From NCBI GenBank assembly GCA_903875045.1, contig CAIQUS010000015.1, positions 1-64,000 on the forward strand: a DNA stretch of 64,000 bases. Direction: 5' to 3'. The translations under genes were made by a program, and so were the position numbers. Shown piece by piece: positions 1-10,000 of the stretch (position 1 is the stretch's first letter; each line of letters opens with the position of its first letter). The notes beneath the pieces are model-generated. The model searched no databases, had not been told where the DNA came from, and was given only the letters and a program-made list of their open reading frames with translations. The DNA is from an uncultured Bacteroidales bacterium (lineage in GTDB: Bacteria > Bacteroidota > Bacteroidia > Bacteroidales > FEN-979).

Positions 1-287
1 CGATTGTTGAAATAGAACGTAACTTAAATTGCAGAAACCTCAATATGAATTAGAAAATTACGGATTATCAGCATTTTACAAAGCACAATATATTTTGTTT
101 AGAAACAGTTAATTGCCCTCCGAATATTAATTATAAGACAATTTAGTTAATATAATATATTGATTATCAAGTGAATAAAAACACATCATATATCTCATAA
201 TTCAGAAAAATATGCAATTGGCTGATAATCACCTGAATCCTATTTAACAGGTTTTTGTTAAAAAAATATCAAGCAGTTACAAGAATG
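1..287. repeat. Dispersed long direct repeat, copy 1 (left end cut by window)
   Basis: cgattgttgaaatagaacgtaact...agcacaatatattttgtttagaaacagttaattgccctccgaatattaattataagaca...cctatttaac...cagttacaa matches 3484-3763, and in part 5758-6102. Confidence 0.85.
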
Positions 288-301
288 GAATACCACAATA
301 A

Positions 302-604
302 TTATAATTTAATTGACAACTCCAGGTGTCCACCCAAACCATCTTTAATGATCCGCTGTAAAGTCGAAAACCGGATATCCTTTAAATCCTTTTCAAGTTT
401 TGAGATATAGGATTTGTTTGTTCCTGCAAGCACGGCAACTTCTTCCTGGGTCATCCCCTTTTCTTGTCTGGCTTGTTGAATTAACACCCCAAGTTTGAAA
501 GCTTCGTATTCGGCCTCAAGTTTGTCTCTTTTCTCAGTTCCTTTAACTCCATATTCCTTGTCAACGAACTGGCTAAGACTGGTAAGATTTTTATTTGCTT
601 TCAT
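302..604 (-). CDS. XRE-family HTH antitoxin, HigA-like
   Basis: HTH core LGVLIQQARQEKGMTQEEVAVLAGTNKSYISKLEKD; overlaps the upstream toxin ORF by 14 nt; start taken at MKANKNL. Confidence 0.85.
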   Translation of the reverse strand: MKANKNLTSLSQFVDKEYGVKGTEKRDKLEAEYEAFKLGVLIQQARQEKGMTQEEVAVLAGTNKSYISKLEKDLKDIRFSTLQRIIKDGLGGHLELSIKL

Positions 605-929
605 AATATTCCTTTCTGATTTTTTGTGCAAGGTCTAATTGATTTTGTGGTGTTTTTTGCGTTTTCTTTTGGAAACCATGTCCGACAATGATCAACCTAT
701 TCTTATCAAAGAATGAAAAAATGCGAAAAATGTCACTGCCCGATTGAACCCTGATTTCATAAATTCCATCACTCCCTTCAATATGCTTGAAATAGATCTC
801 CGGAATTCTGTCAACATCTTCTATAACTTTTAACGTCCAGATAATCCTTTTCTTAACCTTAGGCCTCTGTTTGTCATAGAAGTCTTTGAAGTAGTTTTTA
901 AAAAAGAAAAGCTCACGTTTTGTTTCCAC
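591..929 (-). CDS. RelE/HigB-like toxin (phage Gp49-like family)
   Basis: ...GIYEIRVQSGSDIFRIFSFFDKNRLIIVGHGFQKKTQKTPQNQL; toxin-first order with HigA. Likely GTG start at 929; ORF track extends to 968. Confidence 0.8.
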   Translation of the reverse strand: METKRELFFFKNYFKDFYDKQRPKVKKRIIWTLKVIEDVDRIPEIYFKHIEGSDGIYEIRVQSGSDIFRIFSFFDKNRLIIVGHGFQKKTQKTPQNQLDLAQKIRKEYYESK

Positions 930-933
930 GATG

Positions 934-965
934 CAAATATACAAAAAAGTAGTCCGATTGAACAA
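934..965 (-). promoter_or_regulatory. Candidate Bacteroidota promoter for the HigBA pair
   Basis: Minus strand: TTG, 21 nt spacer, TATATTTG (TAnnTTTG). Confidence 0.45.
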
Positions 966-1046
966 CATTATTGCAAATCATTCTTATAAATCCTTCGCAG
1001 CTTTGAAGGCTTTGAAAGCCAAAGGCAAAGACAATTGAATTCCTTG

Positions 1047-3113
1047 TCAGTTTATTATCATCTTGCCTATTGATATATCTGTGGCTGAAATCACTTTTAT
1101 TATGAACACACCATGTGAAATCCCGGTAAGACTGACAAAGGTTTTACCGTTTCTGAAAGGTAAAACACAATTGAATATTCTGCTGCCCGAAAGTGTGAAT
1201 ATTTGAACCAGTGATGGTGAATCAGGCACGATTTGCGATTCAATTTGAAATGTTCCATTATTTGGATTAGGAAAAACCCCTATCCTTTTGGCTGCTTTTT
1301 TTGATTGAATACCTGTAATTACACCATTGGTTGTTTTCAAGATCATCCCATTATAACCAACAATAAATCCGGTGTCTATGTTAGTAAAAAACAAATCACT
1401 GGTGTAATAATTGCTCAAATCCCATGGAGACTCAAGCCATGTTTCACCGCCATCAATAGTTTTAAAGAATGTCCGGTTTCCCATACAATAACCGTTTAAA
1501 GGATCAGGGAATGAGAATTGACCAAGAGAGCGTGTTCCAGAATACTTCTGAACCCAGGTAACTCCGCCATCCGTGGTTTTTAATATAATTCCATATCCTG
1601 ATACAAATCCGGTATTCTTACTGGTAAAATATACAGAACTCAGATCAATAGTGGTCCCTGAATTTAAAGTGTTGAATGAATTTCCGCCATCTGATGTTTT
1701 GAAAATTTTCCCATTACTTCCGCACAGGTAGCCGGTGTCGGCTGAAGTAAAGAATAATGAGTTAGTATATATATAATTATAGGAAGTTAACTGATTCCAT
1801 GTTGTTCCTGCATCACTGGTTTTCAGTAATGAATTTAAATTCGCAAGAACATAACCAGTGCTGTTGGTGGGGAAATAAACCTGGGTAAAATCGCCTGGTA
1901 CTCCTGAAAAGGTTGAACTCCAGGTATTCCCGGCATCAGAAGTTTTCAATAGGATTCCTGCACCACCGGCATAACCTGTACTGTAATCTGTAAAAAAAAG
2001 CGAGTAAACAGATTCTAATATTCCGGAAGTGCATGATGTCCATGTATTCCCACTGTTTTCAGTTTTTAGAATGGTCCCAGATTTACCTGCAGCATATCCT
2101 GTATTGGCACTTGTAAATACAACCGTAAACAAATCATTTGCAGTAACGTACGACGAAATGGCATTCCATGTATTTCCTTCGTCTGTGGTCCGTAGCATAG
2201 CTCCATGATATCCCACCGTCATGGCTGTCATTTGATCAGAGAAATATACAGAAGTCATATAATCCGAAACCGCTGGTAATGAATGTAACGACCACAAATT
2301 TCCTCCGTCATTGGTTTTGAGGATTACCCCGTTGCTGCCAACTGCAACCCCTGTTATTGCATCTGTAAAATAAACACCGGCAAGGTGTGTTGAGACTCCG
2401 GATGTTTGAGGAGTCCATGACAAGCCTGCATCGGTTGTTTTCAATATTAATCCGTTAACCCCGGTTGCATAACCGGTATTGGCATCCGGAAAATACAATC
2501 CCATGATCACGATCCCAGAAGAATTATTATATAAAGTGGTCCAGGAATTTCCTCCATCGGTTGATTTATAGATACCGAAGGATCCTCCGACATAACATGT
2601 GCCTGCATCCGTAAAATAAATGGACCAATAGTCATCTTGAGGAATTGAATTGACATTAGACCAGGTGGTACCGCCGTCGATGGTCTTATACATTTCTGTC
2701 CAGGAGGCACAAACATAGCCCGTGTTTTCATCGGTGAACCACACTTTTGCGAGATCCGGTATAAACGACTGGGGACACATTGTCCAAGTAGCTCCGCAAT
2801 CTATCGTTTTCAGAACAAATGAAACACCCGTCACATATCCGACATTTGAATTGACAAAAAATACCGAGGTCAGGTCATCGATGGTGCCTGAAACCAGCCT
2901 ATTCCAAGTGAAGCCTCCATCTGATGTTTTTAAGATAGTTCCTCCATCCCCAACTGCATAGCCGGTTGAAGAATCAAGAAATCGGATATCTTTCAGATCA
3001 TTTCCTTGTGGTAATGGATTCATCCAGTTCCATTGGCAGGTGGCCATTAATGGAGAAACAATCAATATAACAACAAGTAGAAATTTCCTTTTGTTTAACC
3101 GAAAAGCATACAT
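1047..3113 (-). CDS. Secreted YCF48-like repeat (beta-propeller) protein with C-terminal T9SS sorting domain
   Basis: Many repeats of the type TGYAVGDGGTILKTSDGGFTWN; C-term GVFPNPNNGTFQIES...GVFIIKVISATDISIGKMIIN. Confidence 0.85.
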   Translation of the reverse strand: MYAFRLNKRKFLLVVILIVSPLMATCQWNWMNPLPQGNDLKDIRFLDSSTGYAVGDGGTILKTSDGGFTWNRLVSGTIDDLTSVFFVNSNVGYVTGVSFVLKTIDCGATWTMCPQSFIPDLAKVWFTDENTGYVCASWTEMYKTIDGGTTWSNVNSIPQDDYWSIYFTDAGTCYVGGSFGIYKSTDGGNSWTTLYNNSSGIVIMGLYFPDANTGYATGVNGLILKTTDAGLSWTPQTSGVSTHLAGVYFTDAITGVAVGSNGVILKTNDGGNLWSLHSLPAVSDYMTSVYFSDQMTAMTVGYHGAMLRTTDEGNTWNAISSYVTANDLFTVVFTSANTGYAAGKSGTILKTENSGNTWTSCTSGILESVYSLFFTDYSTGYAGGAGILLKTSDAGNTWSSTFSGVPGDFTQVYFPTNSTGYVLANLNSLLKTSDAGTTWNQLTSYNYIYTNSLFFTSADTGYLCGSNGKIFKTSDGGNSFNTLNSGTTIDLSSVYFTSKNTGFVSGYGIILKTTDGGVTWVQKYSGTRSLGQFSFPDPLNGYCMGNRTFFKTIDGGETWLESPWDLSNYYTSDLFFTNIDTGFIVGYNGMILKTTNGVITGIQSKKAAKRIGVFPNPNNGTFQIESQIVPDSPSLVQIFTLSGSRIFNCVLPFRNGKTFVSLTGISHGVFIIKVISATDISIGKMIIN

Positions 3114-3394
3114 AATTGATATCTAGTTATTTAGTCCCTTTAATTAGGCCAAAACATCAACTCCAGCCCAAGTAAAAATATAGAAATTAATTGGATTTTA
3201 GCATGCCTTAGTTGGATGATCCTGAAAAATGCAATAGTGATCAGATTTGGCAGTTGGACTAATAAAGACCCCTAATCAATGGCCCCGTTCCTGCACTCAA
3301 TATTGTAATCCATTCTTGATTCATAGCTGAAAGGAAATTCAACTCCTCCAATTGTCAGGTCTTCTATACAATTTTAATGAGATTATTGCAAAGA

Positions 3395-3763
3395 ATTAAC
3401 TTGCTTTTGTTCGTTTCTTGTTGTAGATTTGTTCGTTTTCAGTGAGTTAACTTGTTTTCATTTGGGTTTGTGCAAACGTGCGCACGATTGTTGAAATAAA
3501 ACGTAACTCAAATTGCAGAAAACTCAATATGAATCAGAATAATGCAGATTATCAGCACATTGACAAGCACAATATATTTTGTTTAGAAACAGTTAATTGC
3601 CCTCCGAATATTAATTATAAGACAAATATGTTTATATAAAACATTTATTATCATGTAATTAAAAATATGCCATAATTTCGAAAATGTCCTAATTAACTGA
3701 AAATCATTCAAATCCTATTTAACATCTTTTTGTCCGAAAATTATCAGGCAGTTACAAAATGAA
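3395..3763. repeat. Dispersed long direct repeat, copy 2
   Basis: Shares ttttgttcgtttcttgttgtagNtttgttcgtt...gggtttgtgcaaacgtgcgca with 5672-5790, and the downstream part with copy 1. Confidence 0.85.
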
Positions 3764-3799
3764 CTGACCAAGAGTTGTGAGATTCCTATTTGCTTTCAT
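3752..3799 (-). pseudogene. Truncated HigA antitoxin relic (MKANRNLTTLGQFIL*)
   Basis: Plus-strand 3761-3811 aligns ungapped with 565-615; encodes MKANRNLTTLGQF versus HigA MKANKNLTSLSQF, then runs into repeat copy 2. Confidence 0.75.
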
Positions 3800-3995
3800 A
3801 ACACTCCTTCAATTCCTTTGCTTTGACAAAATATATTTTCCCATCTCTAGAAAAAACAAATTCACCATTAGTCTTACTTTTTGACTCAACTAATTTTTCA
3901 AAGGCTAACTCAATTCCCTTTAGAATTTTCCTACGTAATTCGTTGATCTTATCGGTATTGAATGTTATATCCGTCACCATTTCACATGAATTCAT
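3786..3995 (-). CDS. Small protein of unknown function (69 aa)
   Basis: ORF overlaps the HigA relic by 14 nt; ends KECYESK, like HigB KEYYESK. Confidence 0.5.
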   Translation of the reverse strand: MNSCEMVTDITFNTDKINELRRKILKGIELAFEKLVESKSKTNGEFVFSRDGKIYFVKAKELKECYESK

Positions 3996-4010
3996 AAAGT
4001 TTTGAACGTG

Positions 4011-4961
4011 TTATAATAAGTGAATATACTTTTGAATACCAGCTAAAACCACTTCAAAATCCGGCTGATCCTTGTAATATAGCTTAGAAGAACTCTTGTA
4101 TTGTTTCTCAAAGGTACTACGCATTTTTTTATCCGGTAAAAGTAATGCGGGATGCTCAGACAATGGGATTTCCTTGTCGGCCCCGCGAAACCGCGCTGCC
4201 TTATGGACATTATATTCCGGAGTTCCAATAAATTTTAGCACATCCGGATGTTTGAGCAGGCAGTGAACATCATAATATTGACGCAGAAAATTCATGGGTT
4301 TCTCCATGTGCTCTGATTCCTTACGGAATTTATTGACAATGGTCTGGAGCTTTTCCACCAATGTGTATCCAGGCTGGTAACATAATACTGCCCTGGCTGC
4401 ATTGTCGATATAGTGAAATGGTCCTTCCATTGATTTAGCATAATCCAGCACCCAGGAAGATATATCAACAGGCTGGTTGGGCGTAACGGTGTCAAACCCT
4501 GCCTCCAGGAGAACCCCTTCCTTTAATCCTTCCAATGCCGCCGTGTAAGTATTATAATAAAGCCTGATGCCGCCGCTTCTATATTTATCCGGATCATCAA
4601 ATTCGTGGTCTCTTTCGACTTTTACAATTCCGTCAATGGAAATTTCGTCTGCCAGTTTATCGTAGAATTCTTTGCGCGCCTCCTTTACTGCCGGTTTATC
4701 GTCCTTACCTTCCGTGTTGAAGCCGAAATTCGTTTTGATATGAATGTCAATATCCTCTGAAAACCGCTGAATTAATCCAAATCCTTTTGAAAGCGATGTA
4801 CCACCTTTTAATTCAAACTCTATTCCTTGTAGTTGTAGACCAAACAGCGCATGCATGATCCAGTAGTCCTTTTCCACCAATGCATTATCGATGCCGAGTT
4901 TCGAGGAAACTATTGCCAAAAGGTCTTTGAATTCGGGATCGTTATGGAGAAAATCAGGCAT
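4011..4961 (-). CDS. AbiEii/AbiGii-type nucleotidyltransferase toxin
   Basis: Nucleotidyltransferase core FELKGGTSLSKGFGLIQRFSEDIDI; paired with upstream DUF6088-like gene. Confidence 0.85.
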   Translation of the reverse strand: MPDFLHNDPEFKDLLAIVSSKLGIDNALVEKDYWIMHALFGLQLQGIEFELKGGTSLSKGFGLIQRFSEDIDIHIKTNFGFNTEGKDDKPAVKEARKEFYDKLADEISIDGIVKVERDHEFDDPDKYRSGGIRLYYNTYTAALEGLKEGVLLEAGFDTVTPNQPVDISSWVLDYAKSMEGPFHYIDNAARAVLCYQPGYTLVEKLQTIVNKFRKESEHMEKPMNFLRQYYDVHCLLKHPDVLKFIGTPEYNVHKAARFRGADKEIPLSEHPALLLPDKKMRSTFEKQYKSSSKLYYKDQPDFEVVLAGIQKYIHLL

Positions 4962-5538
4962 ACATCAATTCGGTTTTGCGTAAAACTGATTTTAATAATT
5001 TTTTTGTTGCGCCAGATCCATACTGTTGCGCCATCTTCATCAGTTCTATGGTTTCAAAACGGTCAACCTTTTTCTGAATGTTTTTTATTACCTGATCCTG
5101 GTCCTCAGCTATTTCATCAAGGTTGTTCAGTAAATCAATGACCAGGAACTCCCGGCTGAGTGTGGCCGGGAAGGCGGATTTTAATTTAAATTGGAGTTTT
5201 TTACCATTCAATAAGAATTCCCCATGACGTTTGTGGTTATATACCCAGGTGGTGTTGTATAACTGGGTTAATCCAAGCCCAAGGGAATTGTAAGCATTGG
5301 GTGAAACCAGTAAAAAGGATTTGTCCTTTAGAAAGCGTTCAACAAGGTCATGGTCATTGGGTGGAATCATTCCGAATTTTGATTTTTTAGGTGCATAGTA
5401 AAGCCCCTGCCCTAGCTTCATTAGCAAACCATCCTTGGTTAACCGGCTTAAATGTCGATCCACCGCAGTAGAATAATACTCTAAGTCGGAACGGCGATAA
5501 ACTTCACCTGGTTTGATATGTTGCTTTAATAATTCCAT
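4954..5538 (-). CDS. AbiEi-like / DUF6088 antitoxin
   Basis: Winged-helix N-term VYRRSDLEYYSTAVDRHLSRLTKDGLLMKLGQGLYYAPKKSKFG; 8 nt overlap with AbiEii; start taken at MELLKQHIK. Confidence 0.8.
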   Translation of the reverse strand: MELLKQHIKPGEVYRRSDLEYYSTAVDRHLSRLTKDGLLMKLGQGLYYAPKKSKFGMIPPNDHDLVERFLKDKSFLLVSPNAYNSLGLGLTQLYNTTWVYNHKRHGEFLLNGKKLQFKLKSAFPATLSREFLVIDLLNNLDEIAEDQDQVIKNIQKKVDRFETIELMKMAQQYGSGATKKLLKSVLRKTELMYA

Positions 5539-5671
5539 AAAAATCCATGCAAAGATAAGAACAAAAATTAAACGTGCATGCAAATATGTGAAAAATTCAT
5601 GCAACCAGTTACAAATAAGGTCCCAGCCCCCTGAAAAAATAAACCATTTTTGTTCTAGAAAAACTCAATTT

Positions 5672-6102
5672 TTAACTAGGTTTTGTTCGTTTCTTGTTGT
5701 AGCTTTGTTCGTTCTCAGTGAGTTAACTTGTTTGCAATTGGGTTTGTGCAAACGTGCGCATGATTGCAGGAATAAATCGCAACTCAAATCTTGAGTCCAC
5801 TCCGAAAAGTCGTTTATTCATCAAATCACCATTATAAAATTGTTAAACCGCAAAGAACACAAAGAAACCGCAAAGTGCCGCAGAGATAACTCGCAGATAA
5901 TTATAACTTTGCGAAACTCTGCGAAAAAACTCTGCGGCCCTCTGCGGTTATATTATTTGTTAGCAGACTTATCGGAGTGCCCTCAATCTTGTTATACTAA
6001 ATGTGAGTTAGAAAAATACTGATTATCAGCATATTACAAAGCACAATATATTTTGTTTAGAAACTGTTAACTGTCCTCCCAATATTAATTATAAGACAAA
6101 AT
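5672..6102. repeat. Dispersed long direct repeat, copy 3 (interrupted by a MITE-like insertion)
   Basis: Left part 5672-5790 matches 3395-3513; right part ~6000-6102 matches 50-140 and 3537-3628. Confidence 0.8.
5791..5986. mobile_element. MITE-like element, ~196 bp, 21 bp imperfect terminal inverted repeats
   Basis: Left end TTGAGTCCACTCCGAAAAGTC; right end reverse-complemented TTGAGGGCACTCCGATAAGTC (18/21); interrupts repeat copy 3; no ORF of transposase length. Confidence 0.65.
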
Positions 6103-6110
6103 AAAATGAT

Positions 6111-7023
6111 TCAAGGCTGAATGGTTAAATTACCGGTAACGGTCATTGAGGCTCCGAAAGGAATAGTAAGGCTATGACACTGCACGCCAATTGTAAAATT
6201 CCCGGAATAGACTGGCCAGTTTACAGCGTTTGGTGAGATTGAAACGTCCGTTGAACTCCCGGGCACAATCCCGTCGTCCCAGTTTGATGTTGTATTCCAG
6301 TCTGTTGAAACAGCACCCTTCCATAAACCAGGTACTTGTCCGGTGATGCTGATATCATCCACAGCCCAGTAATATCCGAAGAAACCGGTGTAATTCCACT
6401 TGAACATTACACTTGGGTAACCGGCAACCTGGGCGGAGAGGTTCTGGCTGAATATCTCAGGGTTGGTAGTTTCAGTTGTCCAGGTCTGAATGATGGTCCA
6501 GGTGCTTCCTCCATTGATACTATACTAAAGTGTTGCAGATGTGCCTGGCCATTCTCTGTAATAATGCTGAAAAGACAAGGTAATGCTGGAAAATTGTGAT
6601 AAATTGAGAACCGGAGATACAAGGTCGGCATCCTGGCGGTTTCCATCACCGTAATGATCACTGTCAAGTATTGCAAAGCCATTGGAGGCAGTAGCAGTAT
6701 TGATCGTTCTCCCTCCGGGATTATTGAATTGCCATACCTGGCCATTTCCCTCGTGATCAACGATCGACCAGCATTAGGGCAAACTGAACCTCTGGAAACT
6801 GTGATGAAGTGCCCCAGATGCTGTTATCCATGGGCATAAAACCCCAGTTTGTCGGACCCGTGTACATTTCAGGGTACCCATTGTTATCATAATAGCCTGC
6901 TGCCATGGATGCGGCCGTTGGAGAACAACCAAATGACCAGCTAAAGGCAGGAACCATGGTTAAAGTTACAGCACCAAGATTAGGAGTGGCAACAGGTTCC
7001 CTGCGCACAAGTGGCTTTTTCAA
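6111..7023 (-). pseudogene. Decayed secreted protein: C39-peptidase-like start, MAM-like domain, PKD-like tail
   Basis: FSWSFGCSPTAASMAAGYYDNNG in one frame; CWSIVDHEGNGQVWQFNN...DSDHYGDGNRQDADLVSPVLNLS in another; in-frame TAG at 6525-6527 before YSINGGSTWT. Confidence 0.8.
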
Positions 7024-7078
7024 AACTATTTTTCTATTGCTTAATACCTCTGATAAAAAATAGATAACTGATTTTCAG

Positions 7079-10000
7079 TTAACTGCCTGTCATGAGCTTG
7101 TATTTGGCCAATTTGCTCCGGAACTGGCACCGGGCGTCGATGAGGTTGTCCTTTGTTTGTTGAACAACTGCCTGGGCTTCAAGCAAGTCGGAGATCCCAA
7201 TCATGCCTGCTTTGTAATTATCCTGACTGATACGAAGGTTCTCATTGGCCTGCTCCACAGATACCTGCGAAACACTCACCTGGAAGCTAGTCTCCCCTAC
7301 CTCATTGGCTGCCTGCCGAATCTGCAGGACCAGCATTTCAGTGTTCTCCTGAAGCGAATTTCTGGCCTGCTCCACTTCGATTTCCTGCTTTTTGATCTTA
7401 TGGCTTCCTGCCCACCAGTCAGAGATCGGGATGCTGAGACTAACCATTCCCAGGGCATTATTTGAAGTCTTGTCCATGACATCGTAAGTAAATCCGGTGC
7501 CAACCACTGAGAGTTGCGGCAAGTATTCGCCTGCCGCCATTTTCTTTTGCACCTGCCTTACTTCCACGGCTTTGTTAAGCAACTGATATTCGCTCCGGTT
7601 TTTCACAAGCTGCTCAGGGTCCAGAAACATAACAGGTACAACCTGGTTGTCAGGCAGAGCGTTGAATACCAGAGAACTGTCGTAGATTAGTCCGACATGC
7701 TGGCATAATGCACGCCTGGTGAGATTAATCCCGTTTTTCAGTTTCAGCAGGTTTGTCCTCAGTTCATTCTGCTTCAATTGGACCTTGAGCACATCGTTCC
7801 TCTGGGCTAACCCTGCATTGGTATAATTGTTTACATCTCGGTACAGGGAGTCGAGGAGGAGCTGATAACTTTGTATGGTCTTTTCTTTTTCACAGAGTGA
7901 CTGCAAGTTCCAGAAAAGCTCTTCTGTCCTGGCCAGGACTTCGTCGCGGGTCATTGCCTTTTGATACACATTGACATCCTCCCCCAACCTGGCAAGTTTG
8001 TATCCTCTCCTGATCCTGCCCCCGGCATAAACAGGCATCGTAACGGTAACAGCGGCAGTATTCATATAATCAAGCAAACCCAGTGACATTGAGGGGACAT
8101 AGGCAAATTGTGTGGGATTCATGAGCTGACCAGGGTTTTTGCCATCCCAAACCGGCAGGTTCATGGATGGCGTCTGGGCTTTGATGAGGTAATCGGCCGA
8201 ACGTAACGCAAAGGCAGCAACACTTACCTTGGGGAAAAAGTTGGTAAAAACCTCTTTTCTCTGCTGTCCGGAGGCTCTGACCTGCAATTCAGCCTCTTTG
8301 ATCTTCCGGTTGTTATGCAATGCCAGCTGCTTACACGAATCCAATGAAACAGTCTGGGCCTGACCCGTGCCGAAGAGTGACGGAACGGTTAGCAGAAAAC
8401 CGGCCAGGAGCATTTTTATATTCCGTGGTAAATTCCAGAATTTCGCTCTCTTTCCTTTGTCGCTGTATGAAACTGAATATAATACCGGGAGTATGTACAG
8501 CGTAAGGACCATTGAAAACAGCAGCCCAAAACAGATCACGGTGCCCATCGGTCCCCAAAGTGGTGAACGGCTGATGATCATCGGGATGACCCCCACTCCT
8601 GCCGCAGCAGAGGTGAGGAATATCGGCCGCATCCGGCGTTTCCCAGCAGCAATGGCTGCTTCTTTGGTACTCATTCCCTGGGTCTCCTTCAGTTCCCTGG
8701 CATAATCGATAAGGATGATCCCGTTCCTTACGACCATCCCGCACAAACTTGTGATCCCGATGAAGGCTGTTGTGCTGAAGGGAAAGCGCATGATCAGCAG
8801 GCCTATCACGGCCCCCGGAAGGGTGAGCAGCATTCCGCTCATGATGAGAAGGGCGAGCTTGGCTTTTCTAAACTGTATCAGAAGGATGAAGAAGATAAGA
8901 ATGATACTGACTCCGAGTGCAATTCCCATGGGGATGAAAACCTCCTGCATGGCTTCAAAATCCCCACCCCAACTAACGGAAGTGCCTTCGGGCAGCTTAA
9001 GCTTTTCGATTTGGGGCTTTATGTTCCCCAGGATCTCTGCAGCTACTGCCTTTGGTGTATTGTCGATCATAACGGTGAGTGTGGGCACACCATTGCGCCT
9101 CACAATCGTTCCTTCACTCCATGAGGGGGTGAAATCAGCCATGGATCGCAGTGGTATGGCAGAAAAACTCATTGGAGATGTAATGTACTGGTCTGCAATG
9201 GTTTTTAAATTTTCCGTGGATGATTGTTCCTGTTTAAGTACGACTTCAACTGGGTAATCATCCTCCCAGATGGTGGTGAGGGGAACTCCGTCAAGCCCGA
9301 TCATTACCGAGGTAGCCACAAGACTTTTGTAATACCCCATGCGGTTCGCCTTGTCGCGGTCGAGATTCACATTGATGTTTTGCTGGGGCTGATCCCAATC
9401 GGTCCTCACCCAGGCAAGTCCCTGGGTTTTGGATAGGATCTCCATCACTTTTTTCTGAGTACTGCGGATGTCTTTTACAGAATCGGACGAGATTCTCACT
9501 TCAATGGATGCCTTGTTGAGCTGCATGGCGAGTATTTTCCATTTTACATGGGCATTGATGAAGTTATCGGAATACTGCGGGCTGTATTCGTTCACGATCT
9601 CCCTCGTAGCCTTGTCCGATTTTGTGTTGACAAGCAACTGGCCGAAGTTCGAGGCTGGCATCTGGGGGGCATAAACAGTGTGGAACCTGGGCGAACTGGT
9701 GCCAATGAAACTGGTGACATTGGTCACTCGTTTGTCTTTCAGCAAAACGGACTCCAGACTGTCAACTACTTTCCGGGTACTTTTCAGTGAAGAACCGGTG
9801 GGCAGGTATACTTCAACTGCAAACTGGTTTCTCTCCATTTCCGGAAACAATTGCTGGTCGGTCAATTGAAAAAGGAGTACTGACCCGACCACAGAACCTA
9901 TCCCAATCGCGATGACCATCCGGGGATGTTCAAAGGCCTTGTCGATTGATTTGTCGAACCAGCCCTGTAAAACATCGAGAAAAGTTTTTTTATTCAGCTT

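Noticed and set aside
3395-3513. Dispersed repeat as integron attC site
   Set aside because: Has dyads and a GTTAAC core, but I could not find a clear RYYYAAC...GTTRRRY pair or an integrase in the window. Left as an unclassified repeat.
6407-6760. 117 aa ORF as a real gene
   Set aside because: Wrong frame of the decayed MAM-like region; the recognisable protein reads in the frame of 6111-6407.
8715-9257. 180 aa plus-strand ORF inside the RND gene, and other antisense ORFs in 7.1-12.5 kb
   Set aside because: Antisense to a clear family protein; no domain, promoter or ribosome site supporting them.
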